DNA from: Bacteroidales bacterium
GTDB taxonomy: Bacteria > Bacteroidota > Bacteroidia > Bacteroidales > WCHB1-69
DNA length: 17,468 nucleotides
Direction of reading: 5' to 3'
Assembly (NCBI GenBank): GCA_023229985.1
Contig: JALNYF010000046.1
Span: 1-17,468 of the forward strand
Below are positions 7,726 to 15,900 of the stretch, piece after piece. Made by a program: the position numbers and the translations under genes. The notes under the pieces were generated by a model. That model was not told the origin of the DNA. It saw only the letters and a program-made list of their open reading frames with translations, and ran no database searches. Every line of letters starts with the position of its first letter. The stretch's first letter is position 1.

Positions 7726-8223
7726 CTAATAATTGGTTGGAATAGTGTCGGGATTGATTTCCAAGATACGGCGGTTCGAGCGAGGGCGGAGAATTATTTC
7801 CTTCTTTTCGGGAGCTTTTGCAATCGTATCTTTTGCCGGAACGGTCTTTGCGAAAACGGTTTGATGCTCATTTTTGGGTGCGATAACAACAGGATCCGAT
7901 TCTATGGTTGCACTTTCCTGCAAATTATTTTTCTCTTCATTTTGAGATAATGAATCGGTCATAAACATTTCTGCTGTTGGCTCAATTTGAGGCACGGTTG
8001 AGGTTACCGTTTCCATAGTATTTTGATTTTGAACATGTTGATATATAAAATATCCACCGGTGGAAAGCACTGCCACCGAAGAAACGGCAATAGCTATCCA
8101 CTTCGCCACAGCGAGTTTGGCGATGCCTGCATGATGCACATAACTGCGCCATGCTTTGGCAGAATAAGCGTACTGCTTACTCTCTATTTTTCCTTTGATT
8201 AATTCGTCAAACTGGTCAGACAT
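7726..8223 (-). CDS. Putative anti-sigma factor, single-pass membrane protein
   Basis: A 165 aa protein with a short cytoplasmic N-terminus (MSDQFDELIKGKIES, then Tyr18 and Trp25), one transmembrane segment (about residues 39-61) and a low-complexity, charged periplasmic tail rich in Thr, Glu and Lys. The N-terminal pattern of an FD..IKGKIES stretch followed by an AW pair recurs in small proteins encoded next to ECF sigma factors in Bacteroidota. It starts 3 bases after the sigma-factor stop, so the two are co-translated. There is no zinc-binding HxxxCxxC motif, so it is not a classical ZAS-type anti-sigma. The role is inferred from position and topology. Confidence 0.6.
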   Translation of the reverse strand: MSDQFDELIKGKIESKQYAYSAKAWRSYVHHAGIAKLAVAKWIAIAVSSVAVLSTGGYFIYQHVQNQNTMETVTSTVPQIEPTAEMFMTDSLSQNEEKNNLQESATIESDPVVIAPKNEHQTVFAKTVPAKDTIAKAPEKKEIILRPRSNRRILEINPDTIPTNY

Positions 8224-8226
8224 TTT

Positions 8227-8790
8227 TTATATCATTTTGGTAATCAATTCCTTTAATTTTGTTCTGGCGAAGTTAAGATGCCAATGTGAGGTTCCTTCTT
8301 TCATATCCAATATTTTTGAAATTTCGGCGTGCGAATAATTTTCAAAAACGTACATATTAAATACGTTTCGGGAGGTGGGCGGCAACTTCTGTATCAAGGC
8401 AAGTAACTCATCGGCTGACATTTTGGAAATGGCTTTGTTTTCGTCAAAAGTGGCAATTTCAACTTCCGGAACCACTTCGTAATTAACCGTTTGCACTAAT
8501 GTCTTGTACTTTCGTTGATAGTCAATTGCGGCATTTACCATCACACGTTTCATCCATGCTTCTAAAGAACCTTCGTCGGTGTATTTATCAAGATTCGCAA
8601 AAATCTTCATAAAACCCTCATTCAACATATCTTGAGCTTCATCAGAGTTATTGGCGTAGCGCATACAAACCGCCGTCATCTTTCCGTAATACAACTTGAA
8701 TAACTTGTGTTGTCCCTTTCTACTGTTAGACAAACACGCAGCAATCAGTTGCTGTTGTTCTTCTCCCTTTAGTTTGGTCGGTTCGTACAT
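8227..8790 (-). CDS. ECF-family RNA polymerase sigma factor
   Basis: A 187 aa sigma-70 family regulator. Region 2 spans about residues 27-95, with LFKLYYGKMTAVCMRYANN, a DEAQDMLNEGFMKIF motif and WMKRVMVNAAIDYQRK. Region 4 spans about 130-185, with LPPTSRNVFNMYVFENYSHAEI as the helix-turn-helix and EGTSHWHLNFARTKLKEL. Region 3 is absent, as expected for ECF factors. The usual EGTSKSHL/R-type recognition stretch here reads EGTSHWHL. It lies 50 bases after lptD on the same strand, and the gap holds no TAnnTTTG box, so it may be read through from lptD. Regulon unknown. Confidence 0.93.
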   Translation of the reverse strand: MYEPTKLKGEEQQQLIAACLSNSRKGQHKLFKLYYGKMTAVCMRYANNSDEAQDMLNEGFMKIFANLDKYTDEGSLEAWMKRVMVNAAIDYQRKYKTLVQTVNYEVVPEVEIATFDENKAISKMSADELLALIQKLPPTSRNVFNMYVFENYSHAEISKILDMKEGTSHWHLNFARTKLKELITKMI

Positions 8791-8840
8791 AAGATAATAA
8801 CGTGTAATTTTTTAAAATCTTGGGTCTGTCTTCGAAATTT

Positions 8841-11564
8841 TTAGAAATTTTCTCTAAAATCTCGTTTCATATTATATTTAAGGTCTTGTAATACAGATGC
8901 TTTTACATTGATTGTAAAACTCCAGCCTCTGCGCATGCCAAACGGAATCCAATTGAACCGCATTTCCCAGCAATGCAAATCTCGGTACACATCTAACGAT
9001 GTGTAAGACAGGTCTTTCTGCGTAAAATCATAACCGGTGGTAAACCCGATTTTCCATTTTTTGGTAATGTTGATGTCCCCACTGATATTCAATGTCTGAA
9101 TAATATTTCCGTTATACTTTTTGGCAGCCGTTTCTTCTGTAATTCCCATTCGCTGATAATGTAGCGAATTGACGTAATAGAAATTGTTGTCCCTGACCGT
9201 ATAGGCAAATGTGTAGTTCAAGGTCAGTGACCACGGATTGGAAAAATCAGGTCGTTTATTGGGCATTCCCAGCGTGTTTTCAGTAAATAATTCTTCCGTT
9301 TGTTGCGTTTTTTTCTCTTTTTCTTTACTTTTTTTGCCAGTAAAAAACTCTTTGTTGAGCGTCCAATTCAAACCGACACTTATATCGGAAGAAGCGAACC
9401 TCAACAACCTTTTATTCTGTTGTAATTCTGTTTTATTAATTCTAATCCCTTGATCATTATAGCAATACGGGTCAAATCCGATATTGAAAGTCAGATATAA
9501 CTGTTTGAAAAGTGTGGTTCTTCCCGAAATGGTAAAGAGCGACCAATTCAGGGAATCGGCAGCAAAATCGTAATAAGCCGAAAGTGTTACATTTTCCAAC
9601 AAAACCACTTTTTTTGTTCCGGTTATCGTATCTTTTCGCGATTTGACTTTCATTTCCAAATTATTGCCGATACTTAACTTGGCAATGGCTGAGGACGATG
9701 ACGAAACGCCGCCGAAAATGGAACGGTCGAAATAGGAGTAACGTACTTTTTGTCCCGTAATGGTATTAAAATACTCCCCATAAGTGTTCCCGCTCAGATT
9801 GGGCGAGTAGGAAAAACTCAAGTTCGGGGACATCACATGGCGAATGGCTTTCAGCCCGCCCTTTTTAAATTGATACATAAAATAGACCTTGGTGGTCAGG
9901 GCAGTGGAAAGACTGAGTTCGTGGAGTGCATAAAATTTTCGGTCTTGCACGCGATTGATAACGCTCACCGGCATTTCTTCCTGCATAATCGTGTCAAAGA
10001 TCTGACGTTCAGACTGTAAATACCATTTTTCGTTCAAATTGATGGTCGTATTCCAATTGATTAACTTGGCAATTTTGATGGGAATGGTAATCGGGATACT
10101 GTGCCGCATACCCAATTGCATATTTTCCCACGTTTCCGGTTCCAAGAGCATGGAATCTTGAGTAGAAATTTTGTTGATGAATTGCGATGACCACTTGATG
10201 GAAATATTGTCGTACCACTTTAACGCGGAGGTTTTGTTTTTCTTTCTAAACGGGTAGAATTGGTTCACCGACATGCTCAAGTCCGGCAACGACAAATCGA
10301 CAGTTCCTGTTTTGGTATTTTGCGTATAGGCGGCGGTAATATCCACATAAAAGATGCCTTTTGCGCTGGTGGATAAATTTAATTTAGAAGTGTATTGGTT
10401 TGATAAATAGTCATTTACACTTGACGGGTTGTAGGTATTGAAGGTACGGCTCACGATGTCGATATGAGCGGAAAAGCGTGTGGTAGGGTGTGATTTAGCA
10501 TCTTGTTTATGGTCCCAATAGAGCTTAAAATCGTTGGTATTGTAGCGGGTGTTCGTGTATTTTTCGCCGAAAAAGTTCTGGGCAAAACTAACGTTCACGT
10601 TGCCGGTGCATTTATAGCGAAAGACGTAGTTAGAGCGGACTTTTGCGCCCCAACTGCCATTGGTATAGACATCGCCGGCGAGCAATAGGTCGATGTTATC
10701 ACTAATTCCGAAATAGAAGCCCAAGTTTTCCAAATAGAAGCCGCGATTGGAAGATTCGCCAATCGTCGGCATGATGATGCCGGAGCGACGACCTTTTTGA
10801 ATGGGAAAATAGCCGAACGGGATGGCCAAAAAGGTGGGTATGCCGCCGAAACTCAAGTACGCGGGACCGGTCACAATTTTGTCGTTTGCCACTACTTTTG
10901 CCTTCGTAAAGGCTATTTCAAAGTGAGGATGGTCTAACTCACAAGTGGTGTATTTTCCTTTTTTGATAAAAGAGGTATTATCGTCTAATTTCTTAACTTT
11001 TTCGCCGTGAATATAGCCATCTCCTTCAATCGTAATTACTTGACGGATAAATCCTTTTGTCGTTTTGAAGTTATATTTTATCTCATGAGTTTTAAAAAAG
11101 GATTCCCCTTGTTTAAAAACCGGATAACCGTGCATATTTCCGGCAGAGTCAGCCACTCCGCAGGCGTACAATTCCATGGTTTCAAAACTCATTTCTATAT
11201 AATCTGCGCGCAGTTCCAGGTCATCATAAAAGACCACTGCCTCACCAAACAAATAGGCGGTTCTGCTTTTTACATTGACAATAATTGAGTCTTTTGCGTC
11301 ATAAATTACTTTATCTTCGATGGCATTTTTGGAGATTTTTTTCACAAAATTTGTACTTTTGGAAGTAGTATCCGTAATAATTGAATCTTTTGATACTTGA
11401 GACGAAGCGAGGATCGTCGAATCTGTTTCCAAAGAATCTGTTTCCAAAAAAGGGGGTAAAATTGGATTTTGAGAATAACTGAAATAGCTTAACATACTGA
11501 TAATTACTACGCTAATAAATCTCAACGTAAGTAACAATCGACCGTTCATTTCTAATTTTTTCAA
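8841..11564 (-). CDS. lptD: LPS-assembly outer-membrane protein LptD
   Basis: Outer-membrane translocon that inserts LPS into the outer leaflet, acting at the end of the Lpt bridge. The 907 aa product has a signal peptide (about residues 1-32), then a low-complexity linker (33-80). An OstA/LptA-like jelly-roll domain follows at about 85-235 (YLFGEAVVFYDDLELRADYI, GYPVFKQGE). The LptD barrel starts near residue 240 with GGIPTFLAIPFGYFPI and RRSGIIMPTIGESSNRGFYL, the most diagnostic part. The barrel continues to the C-terminus, which ends in Phe as outer-membrane barrels usually do. The ATG at 11564 is used; a second ATG 5 codons later is also possible. It is divergent from the amidase and followed by the sigma and anti-sigma genes. 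The linker holds a tandem 15-bp duplication. Confidence 0.92.
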   Translation of the reverse strand: MKKLEMNGRLLLTLRFISVVIISMLSYFSYSQNPILPPFLETDSLETDSTILASSQVSKDSIITDTTSKSTNFVKKISKNAIEDKVIYDAKDSIIVNVKSRTAYLFGEAVVFYDDLELRADYIEMSFETMELYACGVADSAGNMHGYPVFKQGESFFKTHEIKYNFKTTKGFIRQVITIEGDGYIHGEKVKKLDDNTSFIKKGKYTTCELDHPHFEIAFTKAKVVANDKIVTGPAYLSFGGIPTFLAIPFGYFPIQKGRRSGIIMPTIGESSNRGFYLENLGFYFGISDNIDLLLAGDVYTNGSWGAKVRSNYVFRYKCTGNVNVSFAQNFFGEKYTNTRYNTNDFKLYWDHKQDAKSHPTTRFSAHIDIVSRTFNTYNPSSVNDYLSNQYTSKLNLSTSAKGIFYVDITAAYTQNTKTGTVDLSLPDLSMSVNQFYPFRKKNKTSALKWYDNISIKWSSQFINKISTQDSMLLEPETWENMQLGMRHSIPITIPIKIAKLINWNTTINLNEKWYLQSERQIFDTIMQEEMPVSVINRVQDRKFYALHELSLSTALTTKVYFMYQFKKGGLKAIRHVMSPNLSFSYSPNLSGNTYGEYFNTITGQKVRYSYFDRSIFGGVSSSSSAIAKLSIGNNLEMKVKSRKDTITGTKKVVLLENVTLSAYYDFAADSLNWSLFTISGRTTLFKQLYLTFNIGFDPYCYNDQGIRINKTELQQNKRLLRFASSDISVGLNWTLNKEFFTGKKSKEKEKKTQQTEELFTENTLGMPNKRPDFSNPWSLTLNYTFAYTVRDNNFYYVNSLHYQRMGITEETAAKKYNGNIIQTLNISGDINITKKWKIGFTTGYDFTQKDLSYTSLDVYRDLHCWEMRFNWIPFGMRRGWSFTINVKASVLQDLKYNMKRDFRENF
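11419..11448 (-). repeat. Exact 15-bp tandem duplication in lptD
   Basis: GAATCTGTTTCCAAA occurs twice in tandem with no mismatch (11419-11433 and 11434-11448, plus-strand reading). It encodes the repeated peptide LETDS-LETDS in the linker after the LptD signal peptide. The frame is kept. Confidence 0.9.
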
Positions 11565-11590
11565 CGCTATTTTCGTTTCAGTTTTTATGA

Positions 11591-11600
11591 TATTTTTGTA
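11591..11600 (+). promoter_or_regulatory. Bacteroidota -7 promoter box for the amidase gene
   Basis: TATTTTTGTA contains TAnnTTTG and lies 42 bases before the amidase ATG. It is a 9-of-10 inverted match to the lptD -7 box at 11614-11623, with the two boxes facing each other. No strong -33 element is seen. Confidence 0.55.
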
Positions 11601-11613
11601 AAAAAATATAAGC

Positions 11614-11623
11614 TACAAAAGTA
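11614..11623 (-). promoter_or_regulatory. Bacteroidota -7 promoter box for lptD
   Basis: The minus strand reads TACTTTTGTA, containing TAnnTTTG, about 50 bases before the lptD ATG. It faces the amidase box at 11591-11600, so the predicted RNA 5' ends lie within a few bases of each other between the two boxes. No strong -33 element is seen. Confidence 0.55.
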
Positions 11624-11639
11624 CACAAAAATCCAACCC

Positions 11640-12809
11640 ATGAACAGAAAAAAATGGTTTTTATTATTCGTCATATTAACTTTTTTTAATATTCAATTAT
11701 TTTCGCAGGCGAAGGATAGAATCACGAAAATAGTGATAGATGCAGGGCATGGTGGGGAAGACCCTGGTGCCGTTGGCAGTAAAAGCAAAGAGAAAGACAT
11801 TAATTTGGCGGTGGCATTGCAATTAGGAAAAATAATTAAAGAAAATTTTCCGGACGTGGAAGTCTATTATACCCGCAAAACAGATGTCTTTGTTCCTCTT
11901 TATCAGCGTTCTAAGATTGCCAACGACAAGCATGCGGATTTGTTTATCTCTCTACATTGTAATGCGTCTGACAACAAGAGTGCCAATGGGGTGGAGACTT
12001 TTGTGATGGGTTTGCACAAGACGGAGTCGAACATGGAGGTGGCGCGTAAGGAGAATGCTGCAATGTTGTTGGAAAAAGATTATGAAAGTAATTATGGAGA
12101 TTTTAATCCTAATTCGCCGGAATCTTACATTATTTTTTCGCTTTATGCCTCTGCATACTTGAGCAATTCAGCACTTTTTGCGTCGAAAGTGCAACATAAC
12201 CTCGTTAAAATCACAAGATTTAGAGACCGGCAGGTGCAACAAGCGGGTTTTTGGGTTTTACACAAAGTTGCCATGCCCAGCATATTAATTGAACTTGGTT
12301 TTATCAGCAACAAAGAAGAGGAAAAAGTGCTTTCCTCTCCCACTTCGCAAAAATCCATTGCCACTTCCATCTGTAATGCTTTTATCGAATACAAAAATCA
12401 CATTGAAGGCCTGCATAAACAAACACTTCCGGTGGACAAGATTGAACAAGAATCAAAACCTGATGAACCGAGAGAACCGGTCATTCCCGAAGTAAAACCG
12501 GATTCGACTCAATTTGCGAATGCCCCTGCTAATACTGATGTGCGTTTTAGAGTTCAGTTCTATAGCTCACCCAAGGAATTGCCTCTCTCCGACAAAAAAT
12601 TCACCGGTCTTAAAAATGTTGGGAAGTATTACGAACAATCAACATGGAAATATACTGTCGGAAATGAACCCACCTACGATGCCATTCAGACAATACTTGT
12701 AGAGACCAAAAAGAAATTTCCGGACGCTTTCATCATTGCTTTTGCAGGCGATAAAAAAATTCCTGTTTCCGATGCGAGAAAAATGATAAAAAATGATGGT
12801 GCGAAATAA
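11640..12809 (+). CDS. N-acetylmuramoyl-L-alanine amidase (Amidase_3) with SPOR-like C-terminus
   Basis: Zinc amidase that cuts the bond between N-acetylmuramic acid and L-alanine in peptidoglycan; periplasmic, with roles in cell separation and wall turnover. The 389 aa product has a signal peptide (about residues 1-23, ending FSQA). The catalytic domain spans about 28-250. Zinc ligands are His37 (DAGHGG), Glu51 (KEKDIN) and His106 (SLHCNA), and the catalytic Glu218 lies in IELGFISN, so the enzyme looks active. A proline- and glutamate-rich linker follows (about 255-297). The last 90 residues start RFRVQFYSS and include KYTVGNEPTYDA and FPDAFIIAFAG, resembling the SPOR-like domain that Bacteroidota often attach to this enzyme. 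The Na/Pi gene follows after 56 bases on the same strand. Confidence 0.93.
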   Translation: MNRKKWFLLFVILTFFNIQLFSQAKDRITKIVIDAGHGGEDPGAVGSKSKEKDINLAVALQLGKIIKENFPDVEVYYTRKTDVFVPLYQRSKIANDKHADLFISLHCNASDNKSANGVETFVMGLHKTESNMEVARKENAAMLLEKDYESNYGDFNPNSPESYIIFSLYASAYLSNSALFASKVQHNLVKITRFRDRQVQQAGFWVLHKVAMPSILIELGFISNKEEEKVLSSPTSQKSIATSICNAFIEYKNHIEGLHKQTLPVDKIEQESKPDEPREPVIPEVKPDSTQFANAPANTDVRFRVQFYSSPKELPLSDKKFTGLKNVGKYYEQSTWKYTVGNEPTYDAIQTILVETKKKFPDAFIIAFAGDKKIPVSDARKMIKNDGAK

Positions 12810-12865
12810 ACATTATCATCATTTGATTGTTTGGGTTACGGAATAATTTTTAAAATTCTAATTAT

Positions 12866-14611
12866 ATGACGACTTCTGCGCTTATTATGTTAATTGTACA
12901 GGTAATAGGGGCATTAGCCCTTTTTCTTTTTGGAATGAAATACATGAGCGAAGCCTTACAACGTCTCGCCGGTCCCAGTTTGCGAAGCGTGCTCTCCTCC
13001 TTTACTTCCAATCGTTTCAAAGCGGTCTTAACCGGTACTTTCGTTACTTCACTTATTCAATCTTCTTCTGCCACTACCGTGATGGTCGTCAGTTTTGTAA
13101 ATGCCGGAATATTAAATCTTTCCAACGCCATCGGTGTGATTATGGGTGCAAATATTGGAACCACTGTCACCGCTTGGATTATCACTCTTTTCGGTATTAA
13201 AGTCGATATCGCCGTTTATTCAATTCCTATTATTGGATTGGGATTTATCTGTATGATGTTGAGAAGCAAAAAGGTGCAACATATTGGCGAATTTCTGTTA
13301 GGTTTCGGGTTGCTCTTTTTGGGACTTACATTTCTTAAAGATTCATTGAGTGATTTGGATTTGGCGAATAATCCGCAATTTGTAGCTTTTATACAGCAGT
13401 TTATTGGTGCCGGTGAGAATACTATTGCATTCCCCACCATTTTACTTTTTGTACTTATCGGTACATTACTAACGCTCATTCTGCAATCTTCAAGTGCAAC
13501 GATGGCGCTTACCTTGGTGCTGTGCAGTCAAGGTGTTATCCCGTTTGAAATTGCGGTGGCTATAGTATTGGGCGAAAACATCGGAACGACCATTACAGCA
13601 AATTTAGCAGCCATTATTGGAAATACAACCGCCAAGCGTGCCGCTCGTTCTCACTTCATCTTTAACGTAATCGGCGTCTGTTGGGTGCTCGCCGTTTTCC
13701 ATCCGTTTGTCAATATGATTGACGCTTTGACCATTAAAATGGACGGAGTTTCTGCATACGCCTCCGCACTTGCTGTCCCGACTGCCCTTTCACTTTTCCA
13801 CTCTTTCTTTAATATCATCAATACCTCCTTGTTAGTCGGTTTCATTCCGCAAATTGAAAAAACGACAAACTTCCTTGTGAAGAAAAATACACAAGACGAA
13901 GAGATTTTCAAACTTGAAAATTTCGGCACCAATTTTATGAAAACCGGTGAGATGAACGTGGAAATTGCCAAAAAAGAGATCATTGTGTTCAGTAAGAGAA
14001 TGATACGAATGTACGAGTTCTTGCCCGTATTGTTGAACGACACAAAACCGAATAGCAAAGAATACGAAGAATTGCTCCGTCGTATTCAACGTTATGAAGA
14101 ACTTTCCGACAGAATGGAAATAGAAATTGCCAATTATATTACCACGATGACTAACGATGGACTGAGCGACGAGACCAATTTGCGGGTGCGCGGCATGCTC
14201 CGAATAGTGGATAATTTAGAAAGTATCGGCGATCAAAATTTCCAATTAGCCAAAACGATTGAAAATAAAAACACCCTCAAAATAAAATTTAATCCGGAAT
14301 GTCAGAAAAATATTGATAAAATGTTCACATTAGTCCACGAAGCTCTTGATATTATGCACAATAACCTCGAAATCCCCTACCGCACCGTGGAACCCGAAAG
14401 AGCGGAAGAGGCCGAAAATGCCATCAATGCGTTTCGTGATAAAATTAAACAACAACATTTTATTGACATCAATAATAATGTTTACGACTATCAAACCGGC
14501 ATTATTTATAGTGGAATCTGCGCTATATTAGAGAAGACCGGTGACCACATTATCAATATCACGCAAGCATTGGTGAATGCCAAATTACACCAAGACGAAG
14601 ATATTATTTAA
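12866..14611 (+). CDS. Na/Pi cotransporter (NptA/PNaS family) with PhoU-like C-terminal domain
   Basis: Inner-membrane sodium:phosphate symporter, 581 aa. The transporter part (about residues 1-340) shows the inverted repeat typical of the family: QSSSATT at 65-71 with GANIGTT at 94-100, and QSSSATM at 207-213 with GENIGTT at 236-242. About eight hydrophobic segments are present. Residues about 350-575 form a cytoplasmic, charged helical PhoU-like domain (ELSDRMEIEIANYITTM, LRIVDNLESIGDQ). Family members with this domain are often regulatory or phosphate exporting, so transport direction is uncertain. It follows the amidase and may share its message. Its stop codon lies in the centre of the 14588-14627 hairpin. 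Confidence 0.93.
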   Translation: MTTSALIMLIVQVIGALALFLFGMKYMSEALQRLAGPSLRSVLSSFTSNRFKAVLTGTFVTSLIQSSSATTVMVVSFVNAGILNLSNAIGVIMGANIGTTVTAWIITLFGIKVDIAVYSIPIIGLGFICMMLRSKKVQHIGEFLLGFGLLFLGLTFLKDSLSDLDLANNPQFVAFIQQFIGAGENTIAFPTILLFVLIGTLLTLILQSSSATMALTLVLCSQGVIPFEIAVAIVLGENIGTTITANLAAIIGNTTAKRAARSHFIFNVIGVCWVLAVFHPFVNMIDALTIKMDGVSAYASALAVPTALSLFHSFFNIINTSLLVGFIPQIEKTTNFLVKKNTQDEEIFKLENFGTNFMKTGEMNVEIAKKEIIVFSKRMIRMYEFLPVLLNDTKPNSKEYEELLRRIQRYEELSDRMEIEIANYITTMTNDGLSDETNLRVRGMLRIVDNLESIGDQNFQLAKTIENKNTLKIKFNPECQKNIDKMFTLVHEALDIMHNNLEIPYRTVEPERAEEAENAINAFRDKIKQQHFIDINNNVYDYQTGIIYSGICAILEKTGDHIINITQALVNAKLHQDEDII

Positions 14612-14627
14612 TATCTCCGCCTTGGTG
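14588..14627. terminator. Bidirectional terminator-like hairpin between convergent genes
   Basis: A 40-base near-perfect inverted repeat. Outer arms are CACCAAG (14588-14594) and CTTGGTG (14621-14627), and inner arms are AGATATT and AATATCT around an ATTT loop. Between them the ACGA and CCGC segments give two further G-C pairs with two mismatches. It covers the last codons and stop of the Na/Pi gene and lies 22 bases from the OYE gene stop. Flanking T-runs are weak on both sides, so intrinsic termination may be modest. Confidence 0.6.
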
Positions 14628-14649
14628 CTTGTATTAAAATAATATCCGA

Positions 14650-15876
14650 TTATTTCTTTTCTGCTTTTTCGATTTCCTTTTGCAGTTTTTTCGGCAGATG
14701 GTCCACGCAATGATGGCATTTCATATCGAGGGTGTACATTCTTCCGATACAATAGTTAGAATGTTTGCAGCCGCTGCGTTCTTCACCGGCTTTCAATTTG
14801 TTGATGAAGTCGGTATCGTGAACCAAGGCGCGGGCGATTTGCAAACCCTCGAAGCCGGCAGCCAATACATCTTCCATTTTTTGTTTGGAAATCAAACCGC
14901 CGACATAGATAAGCGGCAATTTCAGTTCGGCTCTGAATTTTTTGGCATCTTCCAAAAAGTAGGCTTCTTCAAAAGGCACTTCCGGAATAATCCATTTCCC
15001 GAACATCCTAACTCCTAACCTGAGCCACCAAAATTTCCAAGGGTTCATGTAGTGTGTCAGGGTTTTATAGGGCATGGCACCGCGCATGACCGCCATCGGG
15101 GCTTTGCTGACGAAGCCGGCAGTGAGTACTAACGCGTGGACGCCCAATTTTTCCAATTCTTTGGCAACAGTCAAACAATCAGCTCTTTCCAATCCACCTT
15201 TAAAACCGTCATACATGTTGGTTTTGACAATAACTGCGATATCATTGCCCGCAGCTTTCATTACTTCATTGATAACCAATTTCATAAATCTCATTCGATT
15301 CTCCAATGAGCCGCCGAATTGATCTCTTCGTTTATTGGTATAAGGGGATAGAAATTGGCTGATGAGGTAGCCGTGACCGGCGTGGATTTCAACGGCATCG
15401 AAGCCGGCTTGACGTGCCAGATGAATGGCTTTTCCGAAGTCCTTTACCAAGTCGTATATTTCCTGTTCGCGCAAGGCACGCATAAAAGTGGGAGAGTAGA
15501 GGTTAAAGCCGCCGGAAGCACCCACGGGCATTTGTCCGCACGTATAGGAATGGGTCATATTGCCGCAATGACCAATTTGAATGGAGGCTTTTGCGCCTTC
15601 GGCGTGAATGGCGTCGGTCAATTTTTTGAGGTCGGGGATGATTTCTTCGCGCATCCAGAGCTGTCCGTCAAAGGAAACACCGCTTTTATTAACGGCAGCA
15701 TAAGCGATGGTGGTCATTCCGATGCCACCTTTGGCAACGGCGGTATGATAGTTGAATAAATCTTGTGATGGTTTGTTTCCGTAGCACATGTTTTCAAAAG
15801 CTGCGGAGCGAATGGTGCGATTCCGTAGCGTAACGGGACCGAAAGAACAAGGGGAGAAAATACTTGATTCTGACAT
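14650..15876 (-). CDS. Old Yellow Enzyme-family NADH:flavin oxidoreductase (candidate delta4-steroid/enoate reductase)
   Basis: FMN enzyme of 408 aa with a TIM barrel only; the second FAD/NAD domain of 2,4-dienoyl-CoA-reductase-type members (about 650 aa) is missing. Visible motifs are TLRNR near residue 17, QIGHCGN at 100-106, the diagnostic EIHAGHGYLISQFLSP at 163-178 (His165, His168, Tyr170), and TNKRRDQFGGSLENR at 180-194. YVGG and GLQIARALV near the phosphate-binding end of the barrel are also present. A C-terminal cysteine cluster has Cys370, Cys376, Cys387 and Cys390, with Ser373 where related enzymes carry an Fe-S cysteine. It reduces activated C=C bonds by analogy; the substrate is not evident from sequence. 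It starts 24 bases after the SRD5A-like gene, which suggests steroid or bile-acid ring reduction. Family certain, substrate inferred. Confidence 0.9.
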   Translation of the reverse strand: MSESSIFSPCSFGPVTLRNRTIRSAAFENMCYGNKPSQDLFNYHTAVAKGGIGMTTIAYAAVNKSGVSFDGQLWMREEIIPDLKKLTDAIHAEGAKASIQIGHCGNMTHSYTCGQMPVGASGGFNLYSPTFMRALREQEIYDLVKDFGKAIHLARQAGFDAVEIHAGHGYLISQFLSPYTNKRRDQFGGSLENRMRFMKLVINEVMKAAGNDIAVIVKTNMYDGFKGGLERADCLTVAKELEKLGVHALVLTAGFVSKAPMAVMRGAMPYKTLTHYMNPWKFWWLRLGVRMFGKWIIPEVPFEEAYFLEDAKKFRAELKLPLIYVGGLISKQKMEDVLAAGFEGLQIARALVHDTDFINKLKAGEERSGCKHSNYCIGRMYTLDMKCHHCVDHLPKKLQKEIEKAEKK

Positions 15877-15900
15877 TATAAGTAAATGATTTTAAGTATG

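Noticed and set aside
7652..7729. A 25-codon plus-strand reading frame overlapping the end of the Fn3-FISUMP gene
   Set aside because: It overlaps the upstream stop and the opposing gene, has no recognisable features and no promoter; likely chance.
15074..15759. Antisense open frames inside the OYE gene
   Set aside because: They mirror a strongly conserved enzyme gene and have no start context or domain.
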